NCBI RefSeq assembly: GCF_023715645.1
Contig: NZ_JAMBOP010000009.1
Location: forward strand, 1-64,000
Length of the DNA: 64,000 bases
DNA from: Bacillus cytotoxicus
Lineage (GTDB): Bacteria; Bacillota; Bacilli; Bacillales; Bacillaceae_G
Direction: 5' to 3'
The position numbers and the translations under genes are program-made. Position 1 is the first letter of the stretch, and every line of letters starts with the position of its first letter. This document shows positions 28,815 through 37,594 of the stretch, in pieces. Below the pieces are notes generated by a model, which did not search any database, was not told the DNA's origin, and saw only the letters and a list, made by a program, of their open reading frames with translations.

Positions 28815-29198
28815 TTAGTCTTGATTAACCATTTCTTCGTATTGCTCTGCAGTTAATAAGTTATCCACTTGACCTGCATCTTCAAGTTCAACTTTAATCA
28901 TCCATGCACCTTCGTATGGAGATTCGTTAACAAGCTCTGGCTTGTCATTTAAATCTTCGTTTACTGCTACAATTTTACCTGCTACAGGTGCGTATAATTC
29001 AGAAACTGTTTTAACAGATTCTACACTTCCGAATGGCTCGTCAGCTGCAATTGTTGCACCAACTTCAGGAAGTTCTACGAATACGATATCTCCTAATTCG
29101 TGTTGTGCGAAATCTGTAATACCGATAATAACTTGATTGCCTTCAACTTGTACCCATTCGTGTTCTTCAGAGTAACGTAATTGTTTTGGAATGCTCAT
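28815..29198 (-). CDS. gcvH: Glycine cleavage system H protein
   Basis: 127 residues. It carries the lipoyl arm of the glycine cleavage system and, in bacilli, also relays lipoate to other complexes. The lipoylated Lys63 is in [10 protein letters not shown]. The ATG at 29198 lies 6 nt after GGAGGT; the open frame continues 20 codons upstream without a site. Lipoyl synthase (lipA) is in the same window. Confidence 0.96.
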   Translation of the reverse strand: MSIPKQLRYSEEHEWVQVEGNQVIIGITDFAQHELGDIVFVELPEVGATIAADEPFGSVESVKTVSELYAPVAGKIVAVNEDLNDKPELVNESPYEGAWMIKVELEDAGQVDNLLTAEQYEEMVNQD

Positions 29199-29239
29199 GC
29201 CTGTACCTCCAATGAATGTATTAATTATGTAAAAGCACC

Positions 29240-29605
29240 TTATTGGTCCTTTTTCCACACGCTTTCAAATTGTTCTTCATTAAAGCCAACCGTTACAGCA
29301 TTACCACCTGTTACAATTGGTCGTTTGATTAACATGCCGTCAGAAGCGAGCGTGTCTAACATTTCCTCTTCACTTGCATCTTTTAGCTTGTCCTTTAACC
29401 CAAGATCGCGGTAACGCATCCCACTTGTGTTAAAGAATTTTTTTAATGGTAACTCACTATTTTCATATATACTACGAAGTTCCTCCTTAGAAGGTGGATT
29501 TTCGACAATATGAACCATTTCATATGCTACATCATTTGCGTCTAACCATTTTTTTGCCTTTTGGCATGTTCCACATTTTGGATACGAATAAAATGTTACT
29601 GACAT
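29240..29605 (-). CDS. yusI: ArsC/Spx-family protein YusI
   Basis: 121 residues of the ArsC/Spx thioredoxin-like fold. The N-terminal CGTC motif is at residues 11-14, and [15 protein letters not shown] is the C-terminal signature. It may be a thiol reductase or a Spx-like partner of RNA polymerase; the arsenate-reductase role is not established. It precedes gcvH on the same strand, as in B. subtilis. Confidence 0.83.
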   Translation of the reverse strand: MSVTFYSYPKCGTCQKAKKWLDANDVAYEMVHIVENPPSKEELRSIYENSELPLKKFFNTSGMRYRDLGLKDKLKDASEEEMLDTLASDGMLIKRPIVTGGNAVTVGFNEEQFESVWKKDQ

Positions 29606-29941
29606 ACATTCACCTACTTTTCACTAACCTTTACCTTTATCATATAAAAAATATTTTTTTATTTCAAACTTTTACTTATTTCGCTACAAATTTATTTTAT
29701 CCTTCAAAATTTTTATTTTTTTACAAGTTCTTAAAAACATTCTACTACCGAAAAAAAATTATCTCAATAGAATATCCAAAAAATATTAATATATAATTTT
29801 TAAAAAAATGAATTTTACGTTAATTTATATCGTTATAAATCATCATGTATTCTCTTTAAAGAAACAATAAAAAACTTAACCTTATGTATTACTTGAAATT
29901 TTTATATTAATTCTTTTGTTCTATGCGTTATAACACATAAA
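29606..29941. other. AT-rich intergenic region
   Basis: About 330 bases of very AT-rich sequence upstream of yusI. No ORF, RNA or repeat was supported here. Confidence 0.5.
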
Positions 29942-29960
29942 GAAAAGGAGATTATTTATT

Positions 29961-30299
29961 ATATGGAGCTACAAATTTCCAGATCAAACTACGATCCAGT
30001 TGCAATTTGAAGAACTTGATACGTTCACAGACACAAATTGGCATAAACAATGAAAATATACGTATGCCGTTCCTATAAAAGCATTTCACTACATCCTTGT
30101 ATCGACACAAGAAGATTTAGAGCAAATAAATGCAAATATACAAGTATTTGGACGTCAAGGTGAATTTCTCTTACACGAGAAACTTTCTTTACATCATGTA
30201 AATAACATTTGCACAACAACCTCTGAATTTACAGACTTTTTTGTAACATCAAATGAAATGATTGTAAAATATAGCAACACATATAAACAATCTATTTAA
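29961..30299 (+). pseudogene. Disrupted small gene of unknown function
   Basis: One frame reads WSYKFPDQTTIQLQFEELD through FGRQGEFLLHEKLSL to YKQSI and TAA, with a single in-frame TGA at 30051 where a Trp codon (TGG) would fit. A good AAAAGGAG site lies just upstream, but the only ATG there is in another frame and stops after 15 codons. The gene seems to have lost its start and gained a stop. The family was not recognised. Confidence 0.55.
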
Positions 30300-30347
30300 G
30301 TCCTTGTATGACATTTTATTAAAATAATACTACTACCAAAAAAGAAG

Positions 30348-30427
30348 AAAAAGAGACGACTGTCAGCTCCCCACTACTTAAACGCTCATACCTTTTAAAG
30401 TTTGGGATTTCCCATTAGCCGTCTCTT
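30348..30427. other. Orphan hairpin segment, possible decayed transposon end
   Basis: AGAGACG and CGTCTCT enclose about 60 bases with CTCCCCACTACTTAAACGC and GGGATTTCCC. It looks like a terminator or the subterminal hairpin of an IS200/IS605-type right end, but no transposase is present. Confidence 0.3.
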
Positions 30428-30600
30428 ATATATAAATCCATTTTGACTGTTCAACATATAGATTGCTGCTATGCAGAAAAAATGATTCTGCTACTTTCTC
30501 CCTTTGTTTGAACTTCGCATGTGGCAGGAAAAGGCCCTGACCGCTCTTATGCATCGCCAGTCCCTCTCGCCCATTTAAAAAATGCTTTGCTGCCCTTTTT
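30428..30600 (+). repeat. REP-A interspersed repeat, copy 5
   Basis: Carries CATATAGATTGCTGCTATGC, CGCATGTGGCAG and CTGACCGCTCTTATGCATCG; the 3' end is altered. It lies just after the chemoreceptor stop. Confidence 0.75.
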
Positions 30601-30625
30601 TCATAAAGTAACTGAGTAGTTACAG

Positions 30626-32344
30626 TTATTCTTTAATCTTAAATTGAGAAAGCAATCCTTCTAATTCTTCAATTTGTTTCTTTACTTGCATAGATTGATT
30701 TGTTATTTCTGTAATGGATGATGCCTGTGTTTGAATTGCTTGTACAGTCACATTCGTATCTTCTTCTACTTTTGTAGAAGTTTCTGATACTACTGATAAT
30801 GAAGCGTTAATTTCTTCCGTTCCAGCTGCCATTTCTTCTGTTGTAGCTGAGACTTCTTGAATTTGCTGCGTTATCTTATGAACATCTGTCATGATTGTCG
30901 AAAACGCTTGGTCTGCTTCATTGGCAGCATTGCTTCCTTGTTTTGCTTCTTCTTGCCCTTTTTTCATAATTTGAACAGTATCTTTCGTATCTTGCTGGAT
31001 GGATTTAATTAAATCATTAATTTCATTTGCAGATTGCTTTGATTGTTCGGCTAAATTTCTCACTTCAGCTGCAACAACTGCAAACCCTTTTCCATTATCT
31101 CCTGCGCGTGCTGCTTCAATTGCAGCGTTTAGAGCAAGCAGGTTTGTTTGTTCCGCGATATTTGTAATGGCATTTAAAGCTTTATCTATCTCTTGCGTAC
31201 GCATAACAAGACGTTCTATCACTGCAGATGTTTCTTCAACAGTTTTGTGCACGTTATTCATTTGCGTAATAGATTGCTGGATTACTTTACTTCCACTTTC
31301 TATACGATCTGTTGTAACGACGGATACTTCCGCAACAGCTGATGCGGATTCAGCTACTGTTTGAACCCCAGTTGTTACGTCATTCATCGCGATTGAACTT
31401 TCTTGAATACTCGTAACTTGTCCTACTATTTGTTTGTTCACTTCATGAATTGTTTGCACAGCTTCATTCGAGATTTGAGATGCCTGATTTGTATTTTGCA
31501 ACATGCTATCGGTAGAGGTAGTAACCTCTTGTGCTGTTATTTTTATTTTTCCTATTAGTTGTTGTAAGTTATCTAACATATGATTAAAGGAAGTAACGAT
31601 ATTCCCTAATTCATCATCTGCTTGATAAGAAGTACGTATGACTAAATTTCCGTCTGCTACTTCTTTCATATCATGTTGTAATAAAGTAATTGGACGTTGA
31701 ATAGCAGATTTAATGATATATCCAATGAAGATAATAATTACAGTCGATATAACTGAAATAATAATAAACATCATTATTGTGGCTTCCGCACTGCTGGCAT
31801 TGTTTTTCTGTAATTGTTCTGCCTTATTACTATTATACTTAATAAGCTCTTCAATATCCTTACTTGTTTTTTGCATAGCGGGCTCAACTTCTTTTAAATA
31901 ATAAGTATAAGCCTCTTCGTTTTTATTTTGCATTGCTAAATTTTCTGATTCATTTATGTGCATTCTTAACTCTTCAAGATTTTTTTGTAAATTTTCATAT
32001 AATTGTTTTTCTTCTTGTTCGTCTATCTTAGATTCATATTTTTTTAATAATTGCGTATCAGCGCTTCTTAATTGATCCATTTTATTTACTAATTCTTTAT
32101 TTCTGTTTTCATCAGTTGTGACCATAAGTTCCACAAGGTTCTTAAGAATATAATTAAAATTAGATTGCACAGACTCTATCCAGTAAATTGGAAGTAACCT
32201 TTCTTCATACATACTTGCAGAAGCTTCTCCTGTCTTTACTAATCCCTTATATCCTATAACTGATAGGAGAATACATGCAATACTAGCTATAATCATTAGT
32301 ACATTTAATTTCGTGCCAATTTTACTATTTTTTAACAACGACAT
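30626..32344 (-). CDS. Methyl-accepting chemotaxis protein with 4HB-type sensor
   Basis: 572 residues. TM1 at about 12-32, a helical extracytoplasmic domain (35-190) of the four-helix-bundle type, TM2 at about 191-212, HAMP at 213-265, and a signalling domain whose hairpin tip reads [15 protein letters not shown]. It relays ligand binding to CheA/CheW; the ligand is unknown. A GGAG site precedes the ATG. The upstream region holds a long inverted repeat with two identical palindromes. Confidence 0.9.
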   Translation of the reverse strand: MSLLKNSKIGTKLNVLMIIASIACILLSVIGYKGLVKTGEASASMYEERLLPIYWIESVQSNFNYILKNLVELMVTTDENRNKELVNKMDQLRSADTQLLKKYESKIDEQEEKQLYENLQKNLEELRMHINESENLAMQNKNEEAYTYYLKEVEPAMQKTSKDIEELIKYNSNKAEQLQKNNASSAEATIMMFIIISVISTVIIIFIGYIIKSAIQRPITLLQHDMKEVADGNLVIRTSYQADDELGNIVTSFNHMLDNLQQLIGKIKITAQEVTTSTDSMLQNTNQASQISNEAVQTIHEVNKQIVGQVTSIQESSIAMNDVTTGVQTVAESASAVAEVSVVTTDRIESGSKVIQQSITQMNNVHKTVEETSAVIERLVMRTQEIDKALNAITNIAEQTNLLALNAAIEAARAGDNGKGFAVVAAEVRNLAEQSKQSANEINDLIKSIQQDTKDTVQIMKKGQEEAKQGSNAANEADQAFSTIMTDVHKITQQIQEVSATTEEMAAGTEEINASLSVVSETSTKVEEDTNVTVQAIQTQASSITEITNQSMQVKKQIEELEGLLSQFKIKE

Positions 32345-32492
32345 CGCTCCACACCCTCTTTCTATCTTTATATTACGTTATATAGTTTATAATAAAAAAT
32401 GATAAGAAACGATATATTATTTAAAAAAATAATCGCTTTTTGTCGATTTTATTTCAAATTTATGACTTCTATACTTTATATGAATTTCTAGT

Positions 32493-32561
32493 TTTTTAAA
32501 CAAACGTTTGATTAATGCCGCAAAACAGAACGTACATATTAATCAAACGTTTGTTTAAAAA
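32493..32561. promoter_or_regulatory. 24-bp inverted repeat with two CAAACGTTTG palindromes
   Basis: Two perfect 24-bp arms (32493-32516 and 32538-32561) are separated by 21 bases. Each arm contains the self-complementary 10-mer CAAACGTTTG; their centres are 43 bases apart, close to four helical turns. It lies about 150-215 bases before the chemoreceptor start. There is no T run for a terminator, so paired operator sites are likelier. Confidence 0.5.
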
Positions 32562-32589
32562 TTATTTCACCCCTAGCAATACCTTCAAA

Positions 32590-32744
32590 TATGATAAATA
32601 TAAATCACCGCTATACTGAATACAATATAACCTGCACTTACTTTCTCCCTTTGCTTTAGCACAGCCAGCCGCTCTTGCCATCCTAAAAAGAAAGAGGTTT
32701 TACACCAATTTTTCGATTCGCATCCATAATATGAGTCCACTCTA
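32590..32744 (+). repeat. REP-A interspersed repeat, copy 6 (internally deleted)
   Basis: Contains ACCGCTATACTGAATACAAT, then a jump from the TTTGCTTTAGCAC part to CAGCCAGCCGCTCTTGCC. The CACGTGGCAG core is missing. Confidence 0.65.
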
Positions 32745-32925
32745 ATTTTCCAGCATACTAAATCGCCGCTATGCTGAATACAACATAACTTACACTTACT
32801 TTCTCTCTTTGTTTTAAACATCGCACGTGGCAGAAAAAGGTACTGACCGCTCCTACGCATGGCCAGACGCTCTCGCCACCCTAAAAAGAAAGAGGTTTTA
32901 CATCACTTTTTCGATTTACAGTGAC
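32745..32925 (+). repeat. REP-A interspersed repeat, copy 7
   Basis: Full copy with CGCCGCTATGCTGAATACAA, CGCACGTGGCAG, ACTGACCGCTCCTACGCATG and CTCTCGCCACCCT, in tandem with copy 6. Confidence 0.8.
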
Positions 32926-33038
32926 AAAACTGTAAGATTATTTGTAAAAAATGTTAGAAAAATCAATGGTTCATTTCCAATTTTTATATTATAATTTTTC
33001 AAGTTCCAAGTTATCACATTACAAACAGGAGAATTACT

Positions 33039-33680
33039 ATGAAAAATAATAAGTTTTCAGCCTTTATTCCATTATCTTACCTACTCCTACTCATACCTGT
33101 AAGTGCTCTTTATGACATACTAAATCATTCCACAGTAGGTACTGTAAATGTAACAACAACAATAGACGAATGGATTCCATTTACTAAAGAATTTATCGTT
33201 CCCTATTTACTTTGGTTTCCCTATTTATACGGATCTCTTATTTATTACTGCTTTGCAGATCGAAAGCTTTATTACGTTACATTAAGTAGTGTGTTATTCG
33301 GGAAACTCACTTCCTTTAGCGTCTATTATATGTGGCAAACAACTGTAACGCGCCCCGAAGTAATCGGCAATGATGTGTTTGCTAATTTAGTGCGCTATAT
33401 TTATAGTATCGATCAACCGGTGAATTGTTTTCCGAGCATTCACGTACTCACAACATTTGTCATTATGATTACAGCCTATAAGCGAAAGGAACAAAATAAA
33501 TGGGTGTACGGCCTACTAACATTTGTTGGTGTGCTCATTATTTTATCTACCTTATTTACGAAACAGCACGCCTTTGTAGATGCACTAGCAGGTGTTGTAC
33601 TAGGGAGCTTCCTTTATGCCGCTATGCACTATGTATTTGAATCACGTGAACAAAAGGTTACTGTGCAAGCCGGGATATAA
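33039..33680 (+). CDS. PAP2-family membrane phosphatase
   Basis: 213 residues with about six TM segments. The phosphatase motifs NCFPSIHV and TKQHAFVDALAG match the second and third conserved PAP2 motifs; the first (KxxxxxxRP) corresponds to WQTTVTRPE. Substrates are probably lipid phosphates such as undecaprenyl pyrophosphate or phosphatidate; this is not resolved. ACAGGAG lies 8 nt before the ATG. Single gene with a terminator. Confidence 0.8.
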   Translation: MKNNKFSAFIPLSYLLLLIPVSALYDILNHSTVGTVNVTTTIDEWIPFTKEFIVPYLLWFPYLYGSLIYYCFADRKLYYVTLSSVLFGKLTSFSVYYMWQTTVTRPEVIGNDVFANLVRYIYSIDQPVNCFPSIHVLTTFVIMITAYKRKEQNKWVYGLLTFVGVLIILSTLFTKQHAFVDALAGVVLGSFLYAAMHYVFESREQKVTVQAGI

Positions 33681-33690
33681 TCTATAACTA

Positions 33691-33725
33691 AAAAAGCAGA
33701 CTGCGCTTCTTCAGTCTGCTTTTCT
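33691..33725 (+). terminator. Terminator of the PAP2 gene
   Basis: AAAAGCAGACTG and CAGTCTGCTTTT form a stem with a T-rich end. Confidence 0.88.
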
Positions 33726-33740
33726 CTATATAAGAGGAGA

Positions 33741-33880
33741 TTTTCAAATTGGCATATTATAAAAAATCTATCTTAGTTTTTTAACCTCGCACGTGGTAGG
33801 AAAAGGCACTGACCGCTCCTATGCATGGCCAGTTGCTCTCGCCAACCTTAAAAGAAAAGGGTTTTATGTTTGATGTTAGA
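33741..33880 (+). repeat. REP-A interspersed repeat, copy 8
   Basis: Contains CGCACGTGGTAGGAAAAGGC, ACTGACCGCTCCTATGCATG and TTGCTCTCGCC. The 5' arm is shortened. Confidence 0.75.
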
Positions 33881-33903
33881 TTTATATAACAATCTTACTA
33901 GTT

Positions 33904-34917
33904 TTAAGATTGTGGTACAGTCATATCGCCAGGTTTAATGCGACCTGCCTTTTTCAAAATGATATATAGTATATAAGAAACAGCTACTGGAATTACGATA
34001 TAAGTAATCACAATCGCTGGAACAACGCTTAATCCTTTGCTTGAAATCAAGTTAATTGGTGCGATTAAAGAACTAAGTCCAAGACCAGCAATTTCTTTCC
34101 CTGCTGTGATTTGGAATACAAGTGCTGATACAGGACCGACAATTGCACTCGCAACAACAGTTGGTACAAGAATCATCGGGTTTTTAGTAATATTCGGAAG
34201 TTGTACTTTCGGTGTACAAAGAGCTTGTGCTAAAATACCACCTAAATTATTTTCCTTCGCAGAAATAACAGCGAATCCGATAAATTGAGCGACGCATCCT
34301 GCAAGTGCCGCACCGCCCGCTACGCCGTCTAAGCTAAGCGCAATTGCTAGAGCTGCCGATGAAGCTGGCGACATTAATAACAATCCCCAAACAACTGCAA
34401 GTACAATAGATGCGATAAACGGACTACCAGCTGAACTATCTTTAATAAATGCGCCAACTGTATTTAAGACCGGAGTAATATTTTGAGCTAACCAAATACC
34501 GACTAAACCTGAACCTAATATTGCCGCAAACGGAACGAGCATCATATCTAAAGCTGTTTTTCCGCTTAATCGTTTACCGATATAAACCGCTAATGTCGCT
34601 GTTATTAACGCACCGATTGGTTCGCCAGTTTTAATCATCAAACCAGCTGCAGTAATCGAAATCGATCCAGCCCCAATCGCTCCGGCAACCATCGCCGAGA
34701 AAATGACAAGTCCATTTGCTCCAAGCATAAAAGCAATTCCTGCTCCAATTGCCGGCGCCATAAGTGACTTCGCAACAACACCGATTGTAATTAACATCGG
34801 AATATCAACAATTCTTCCTATATTCTCAATGAGTAGACCAATTCCAAGAGTTACGAAAATACCTTGGGCAATTCCTGCAGATCCTTTGAATATGCGAGGC
34901 ATGATATATTCCTTCAT
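33904..34917 (-). CDS. PTS_EIIC_2 / PfoR-like membrane protein
   Basis: 337 residues with about ten hydrophobic segments rich in Gly and Ala, fitting the PTS EIIC-like PfoR family (PF13303-type). No EIIA or EIIB domain or partner is nearby, so sugar transport is uncertain. It sits 20 bases after ldh in the same direction and probably shares its Rex-controlled promoter, which suggests a role linked to lactate or redox. The ATG at 34917 lies 8 nt from AAGAAGG; a GTG 9 bases earlier is possible. Confidence 0.75.
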   Translation of the reverse strand: MKEYIMPRIFKGSAGIAQGIFVTLGIGLLIENIGRIVDIPMLITIGVVAKSLMAPAIGAGIAFMLGANGLVIFSAMVAGAIGAGSISITAAGLMIKTGEPIGALITATLAVYIGKRLSGKTALDMMLVPFAAILGSGLVGIWLAQNITPVLNTVGAFIKDSSAGSPFIASIVLAVVWGLLLMSPASSAALAIALSLDGVAGGAALAGCVAQFIGFAVISAKENNLGGILAQALCTPKVQLPNITKNPMILVPTVVASAIVGPVSALVFQITAGKEIAGLGLSSLIAPINLISSKGLSVVPAIVITYIVIPVAVSYILYIILKKAGRIKPGDMTVPQS

Positions 34918-34937
34918 CTGTTTCACCTTCTTCTAGT

Positions 34938-35888
34938 TTAGTAACCAATTACTTTCATATAGTCACGTAAAATATCATTTGATGCTGCAAATTGTTTTTC
35001 TTCATCCTCTGTTAAGTTCAACTCAACAACTTCTTTCACACCATCTCTTGTTATGATAGCTGGAACACCTGTACAAATTTCATATTCACCATATTCACCA
35101 TCTAGGATTGTTGATACCGCAATAACACGATAATCATCATTAAAGATGGAGCTTGCAATATATGCCAAGGAATTCCCGATGCCGTAGTAAGTCGTTCCTT
35201 TTCGTTTATAAACTTCCCAACCTGCTTTTGCTGTTTGTTCGACAATTGCATCTAAATCAACATCCGCAAAGCGTTCTTTTTGCTCTTCTAAAATTTGTCG
35301 AATCGGTTTTCCGCCAATTGTTACGTGAGACCAAGCAACCGTTTGTGAATCACCATGTTCTCCTAATGAGTAACCGTGAATACTACGTGGGTCCACCTCA
35401 AATATTTCAGACAAAATTGTTTTTAAACGAGAAGTATCTAAAGATGTCCCAGTACCAATCACACGGTTTCTCGGAAGACCAGATAACTTCCAAACTTGAT
35501 AAGCAATAATATCAACTGGATTAGAAGCAATTAAGAAAATACCTTGAAAGCCGCTTTCCATAACTCCTGATACGATACTTTCCATAATTTTCGCACTTGC
35601 TCCTAAAGTATCAAGACGACTTTGTCCTGGCTTTGGAGCAGGCCCTGCTGTAATAATGACGATATCCATATCCTTGCAGTCTTCATAATCGCCTGCATAT
35701 ATTTTTGTTCTTGTATTTGTAAAATTAATGCAGTGAGACAAATCCATCGCTTCGCCAACTGCTCGTTCATGATTAATATCAATTAATGCTAACTCTTCAC
35801 AGATTCCTTGATTCACAATAGAGTACGCACAACTAGATCCAACTAACCCTGTACCTATAATCGCAATTTTTCTTGTATTTCTATTCAT
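34938..35888 (-). CDS. ldh: L-lactate dehydrogenase
   Basis: 316 residues. It reduces pyruvate to L-lactate with NADH. The Rossmann motif GTGLVGSS is near residue 12, Gln89 in KPGQSR marks lactate rather than malate specificity, and catalytic His178 is in GEHGD. CAGGAGAG precedes the ATG. A perfect Rex operator lies about 95-112 bases upstream, consistent with induction by high NADH under oxygen limitation. Cotranscribed with the PfoR-like gene. Confidence 0.94.
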   Translation of the reverse strand: MNRNTRKIAIIGTGLVGSSCAYSIVNQGICEELALIDINHERAVGEAMDLSHCINFTNTRTKIYAGDYEDCKDMDIVIITAGPAPKPGQSRLDTLGASAKIMESIVSGVMESGFQGIFLIASNPVDIIAYQVWKLSGLPRNRVIGTGTSLDTSRLKTILSEIFEVDPRSIHGYSLGEHGDSQTVAWSHVTIGGKPIRQILEEQKERFADVDLDAIVEQTAKAGWEVYKRKGTTYYGIGNSLAYIASSIFNDDYRVIAVSTILDGEYGEYEICTGVPAIITRDGVKEVVELNLTEDEEKQFAASNDILRDYMKVIGY

Positions 35889-35982
35889 AACGATCTCTCC
35901 TGCTTCTTAATGTAGTCTGATTTGTTTTATGTATCTTACACTTTTCATTATAAAAGTTGTCACCGTAAAAACCATGGACAAC

Positions 35983-36000
35983 TTGTGAAATATTTCACAA
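35983..36000. promoter_or_regulatory. Rex operator upstream of ldh
   Basis: TTGTGAAATATTTCACAA is a perfect 18-bp palindrome and an exact match to the Rex consensus. A TATAAT lies about 30 bases downstream toward ldh on the minus strand. A second palindrome, GGACATTTTATGTCC, follows at about 36006-36020. Confidence 0.9.
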
Positions 36001-36115
36001 TAATATGGACATTTTATGTCCCTTTTTACATAATTTCGACAAAGTTCCAAATGTTTTATTTTCACAAAAAAAGAGTAACGTCTCGATCACGTTACCCGTT
36101 TTGAAGTATTTCTGT

Positions 36116-36243
36116 TCTTATCCCGCTATTCGTGGGCAGTAAAAACCGGGGAATCACAGGGAAGAAGACTGCCCCATGAAAGCCCGATTGGTGAGAGCTT
36201 TCCATCAGTAAGAAAACCATCACTGATGGGAGTTTCACTTTAC
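36116..36243 (+). repeat. bcr1-like element, tandem copy 1 (degenerate)
   Basis: Reads TTATCCCGC, GTGGGCAGTAAAAACCGGGG, ACTGCCCCATGAAAGCCCG and CATCACTGATGGGAGTTTC, ending CTTTA. It shares its right end with the left end of the next copy. Confidence 0.75.
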
Positions 36244-36362
36244 CCCGCATTAACGGGCAGTAAAAAACCGGGAAGCACAGGGATGAAAACTGCCCGTAAA
36301 TGCCCGATTGGTTCAACTAACCATCAGTGAGAAAAACGTCACTGATGGAAGTTTCACTTTAT
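36239..36362 (+). repeat. bcr1-like element, tandem copy 2
   Basis: Reads CCCCGCATTAACGGGCAG, ACTGCCCGTAAATGCCCG and CATCAGTGAG/CACTGATGGAAG, ending in CTTTAT. The terminal TTTAT overlaps the stop codon of the coat-like gene on the other strand. Confidence 0.8.
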
Positions 36363-36607
36363 TCCGCACTTAATTGACTTTTCAACTGCTGAACAACCAT
36401 TGGATTGGCCGCTGCTGCTGGTTGATAATAGCCCTTTTGCATCGCATATTCATATAGATTGCGCTGCCTCACTTCATCTTGATTACGAATTTGAATTAAC
36501 GTTTGATGTAATTGTTCATTATTCGCTTGCGCAATATAGTTTGCATAACCCGTTAAACTTGCATTTAACCCAGCTAAATAATCATTCACCATATCTTTTT
36601 CATTCAT
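36359..36607 (-). CDS. Coat F-domain spore coat-like protein
   Basis: 82 residues fitting the CotF family: DMVNDYLAGLNASLTGYANYI and YEYAMQKGYYQPA are typical. It probably binds the spore coat or inner forespore layers. Its stop TAA lies within the TTTAT end of a bcr1-like element. It follows a 61-residue partner gene after 13 bases, so both form one unit. Confidence 0.75.
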   Translation of the reverse strand: MNEKDMVNDYLAGLNASLTGYANYIAQANNEQLHQTLIQIRNQDEVRQRNLYEYAMQKGYYQPAAAANPMVVQQLKSQLSAE

Positions 36608-36620
36608 GTTCTCTGCACCC

Positions 36621-36806
36621 CTATCCTAGAAAAGACATTAATCGTTGTTTCGTATTTTGGGCATCTTGCACATCTTTTTGCAGCATCTGCTTCAGCTGCG
36701 GATCCGTACATGTCTGTTCATACTCTTGTAATTTGTTAATAACTGTTGCATGCCCGCCAATAAGATGACGTAAATTTTCTACTTCAAGCTCAGTTAAATT
36801 TTGCAT
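36621..36806 (-). CDS. Small coat-associated protein
   Basis: 61 residues starting MQNLTELEVENLRHLIGGH, which resembles the N-terminal half of split CotF-type proteins, the usual partner of the adjacent Coat F-domain protein. It is mostly helical and charged. The ATG at 36806 has AAGGAAGG 8 nt upstream; the upstream nine codons of the frame overlap that site. Confidence 0.7.
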   Translation of the reverse strand: MQNLTELEVENLRHLIGGHATVINKLQEYEQTCTDPQLKQMLQKDVQDAQNTKQRLMSFLG

Positions 36807-36872
36807 TGTGACGACCTTCCTTTCTTTGTTCATTCAACATTTAGTATTTATTTATTTTGGGATTGTATGCAC

Positions 36873-36900
36873 GAAAAAACCTTAGAATTGCTTCTAAGGT
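36873..36900 (-). terminator. Terminator of the membrane-protein operon
   Basis: ACCTTAGAA and TTCTAAGGT form a stem with a 4-nt loop, followed by T on the minus strand. Confidence 0.85.
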
Positions 36901-36919
36901 CTCCTCCTCTTATTCATAC

Positions 36920-37495
36920 TCAGGCCGCAAATCCAAATACATCTGTAATTAACGAAAGAATTAATAACACAACTACTACACCACCGACCACTCTTGCTAT
37001 AAATTTCTTTTGTTGCTCTACACTTGAAACAACATATCGGAAGTATAATATACCACCTAACGCAATAAGAATACATTCCAATGCGATACTAATAGCAGGA
37101 AATCGCCACAACTCAAAACCAAGCATAGGTAAGTCTCCGAAATTCCCTGGAAGTAACGGCAAATCAACACGATGCACAAGTAAATCAAGGATCCAATGAC
37201 TAAAAACTACAGCTCCTATAACAAAGCCACTTCGTCTTCCTAAAAACTTCATTCCCACTATTCCTGCAAAAAAGGCAATACACAGTGCTCCTATTAAAGA
37301 ATGTGAATAATCCGCATGAATCACAACTTCACCATAACCATTACCACCAATAGGAACCATTGTCTCTACTCCTAAAACATAAAGCGGCACAAAGATGACG
37401 TCCAATAGTTGTGAACTTAACATGAGAGCCCAAAGCGGTATTTTCGATGACTTCGCTTTTACTGCTGCAGCTAAACCAAAATGTCCTGCAAACAT
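36920..37495 (-). CDS. Membrane protein of the YbcI/metal-dependent hydrolase-like family
   Basis: 191 residues with five or six hydrophobic segments. HFGLAAAVKAKSSKIPLWALMLSSQLLDV and HADYSHSLIG resemble the DUF457/YbcI membrane family with conserved His and Asp residues. Biochemical role unknown. Translation probably couples to a 26-codon ORF whose TAA ends one base before this ATG. Last gene of an operon with TetR and MBL genes. Confidence 0.65.
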   Translation of the reverse strand: MFAGHFGLAAAVKAKSSKIPLWALMLSSQLLDVIFVPLYVLGVETMVPIGGNGYGEVVIHADYSHSLIGALCIAFFAGIVGMKFLGRRSGFVIGAVVFSHWILDLLVHRVDLPLLPGNFGDLPMLGFELWRFPAISIALECILIALGGILYFRYVVSSVEQQKKFIARVVGGVVVVLLILSLITDVFGFAA

Positions 37496-37496
37496 T

Positions 37497-37577
37497 TTAC
37501 TTCACATCCTTTTGTATTTCTGCCTCTAACAAGCCGCAACCTACTGTAAAAAGAAGCATGAACAACAAAAAATTCAT
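37497..37577 (-). CDS. 26-residue membrane or lipoprotein-like peptide
   Basis: A small ORF with GGAGAGAG 5 nt before its ATG. It encodes MNFLLFMLLFTVGCGLLEAE followed by IQKDVK. The hydrophobic stretch and TVGC give a possible lipobox with Cys at residue 14. The stop lies one base before the next start, so translational coupling is likely. It may be a real peptide or only a coupling leader. Confidence 0.5.
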   Translation of the reverse strand: MNFLLFMLLFTVGCGLLEAEIQKDVK

Positions 37578-37594
37578 GGTTTCTCTCTCCTTAT

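Noticed and set aside
33904-34917. PfoR as a direct regulator of the cytolysin
   Set aside because: The two genes are 16 kb apart, and the PfoR-like gene is tied to ldh; the historic link to perfringolysin is not supported here.
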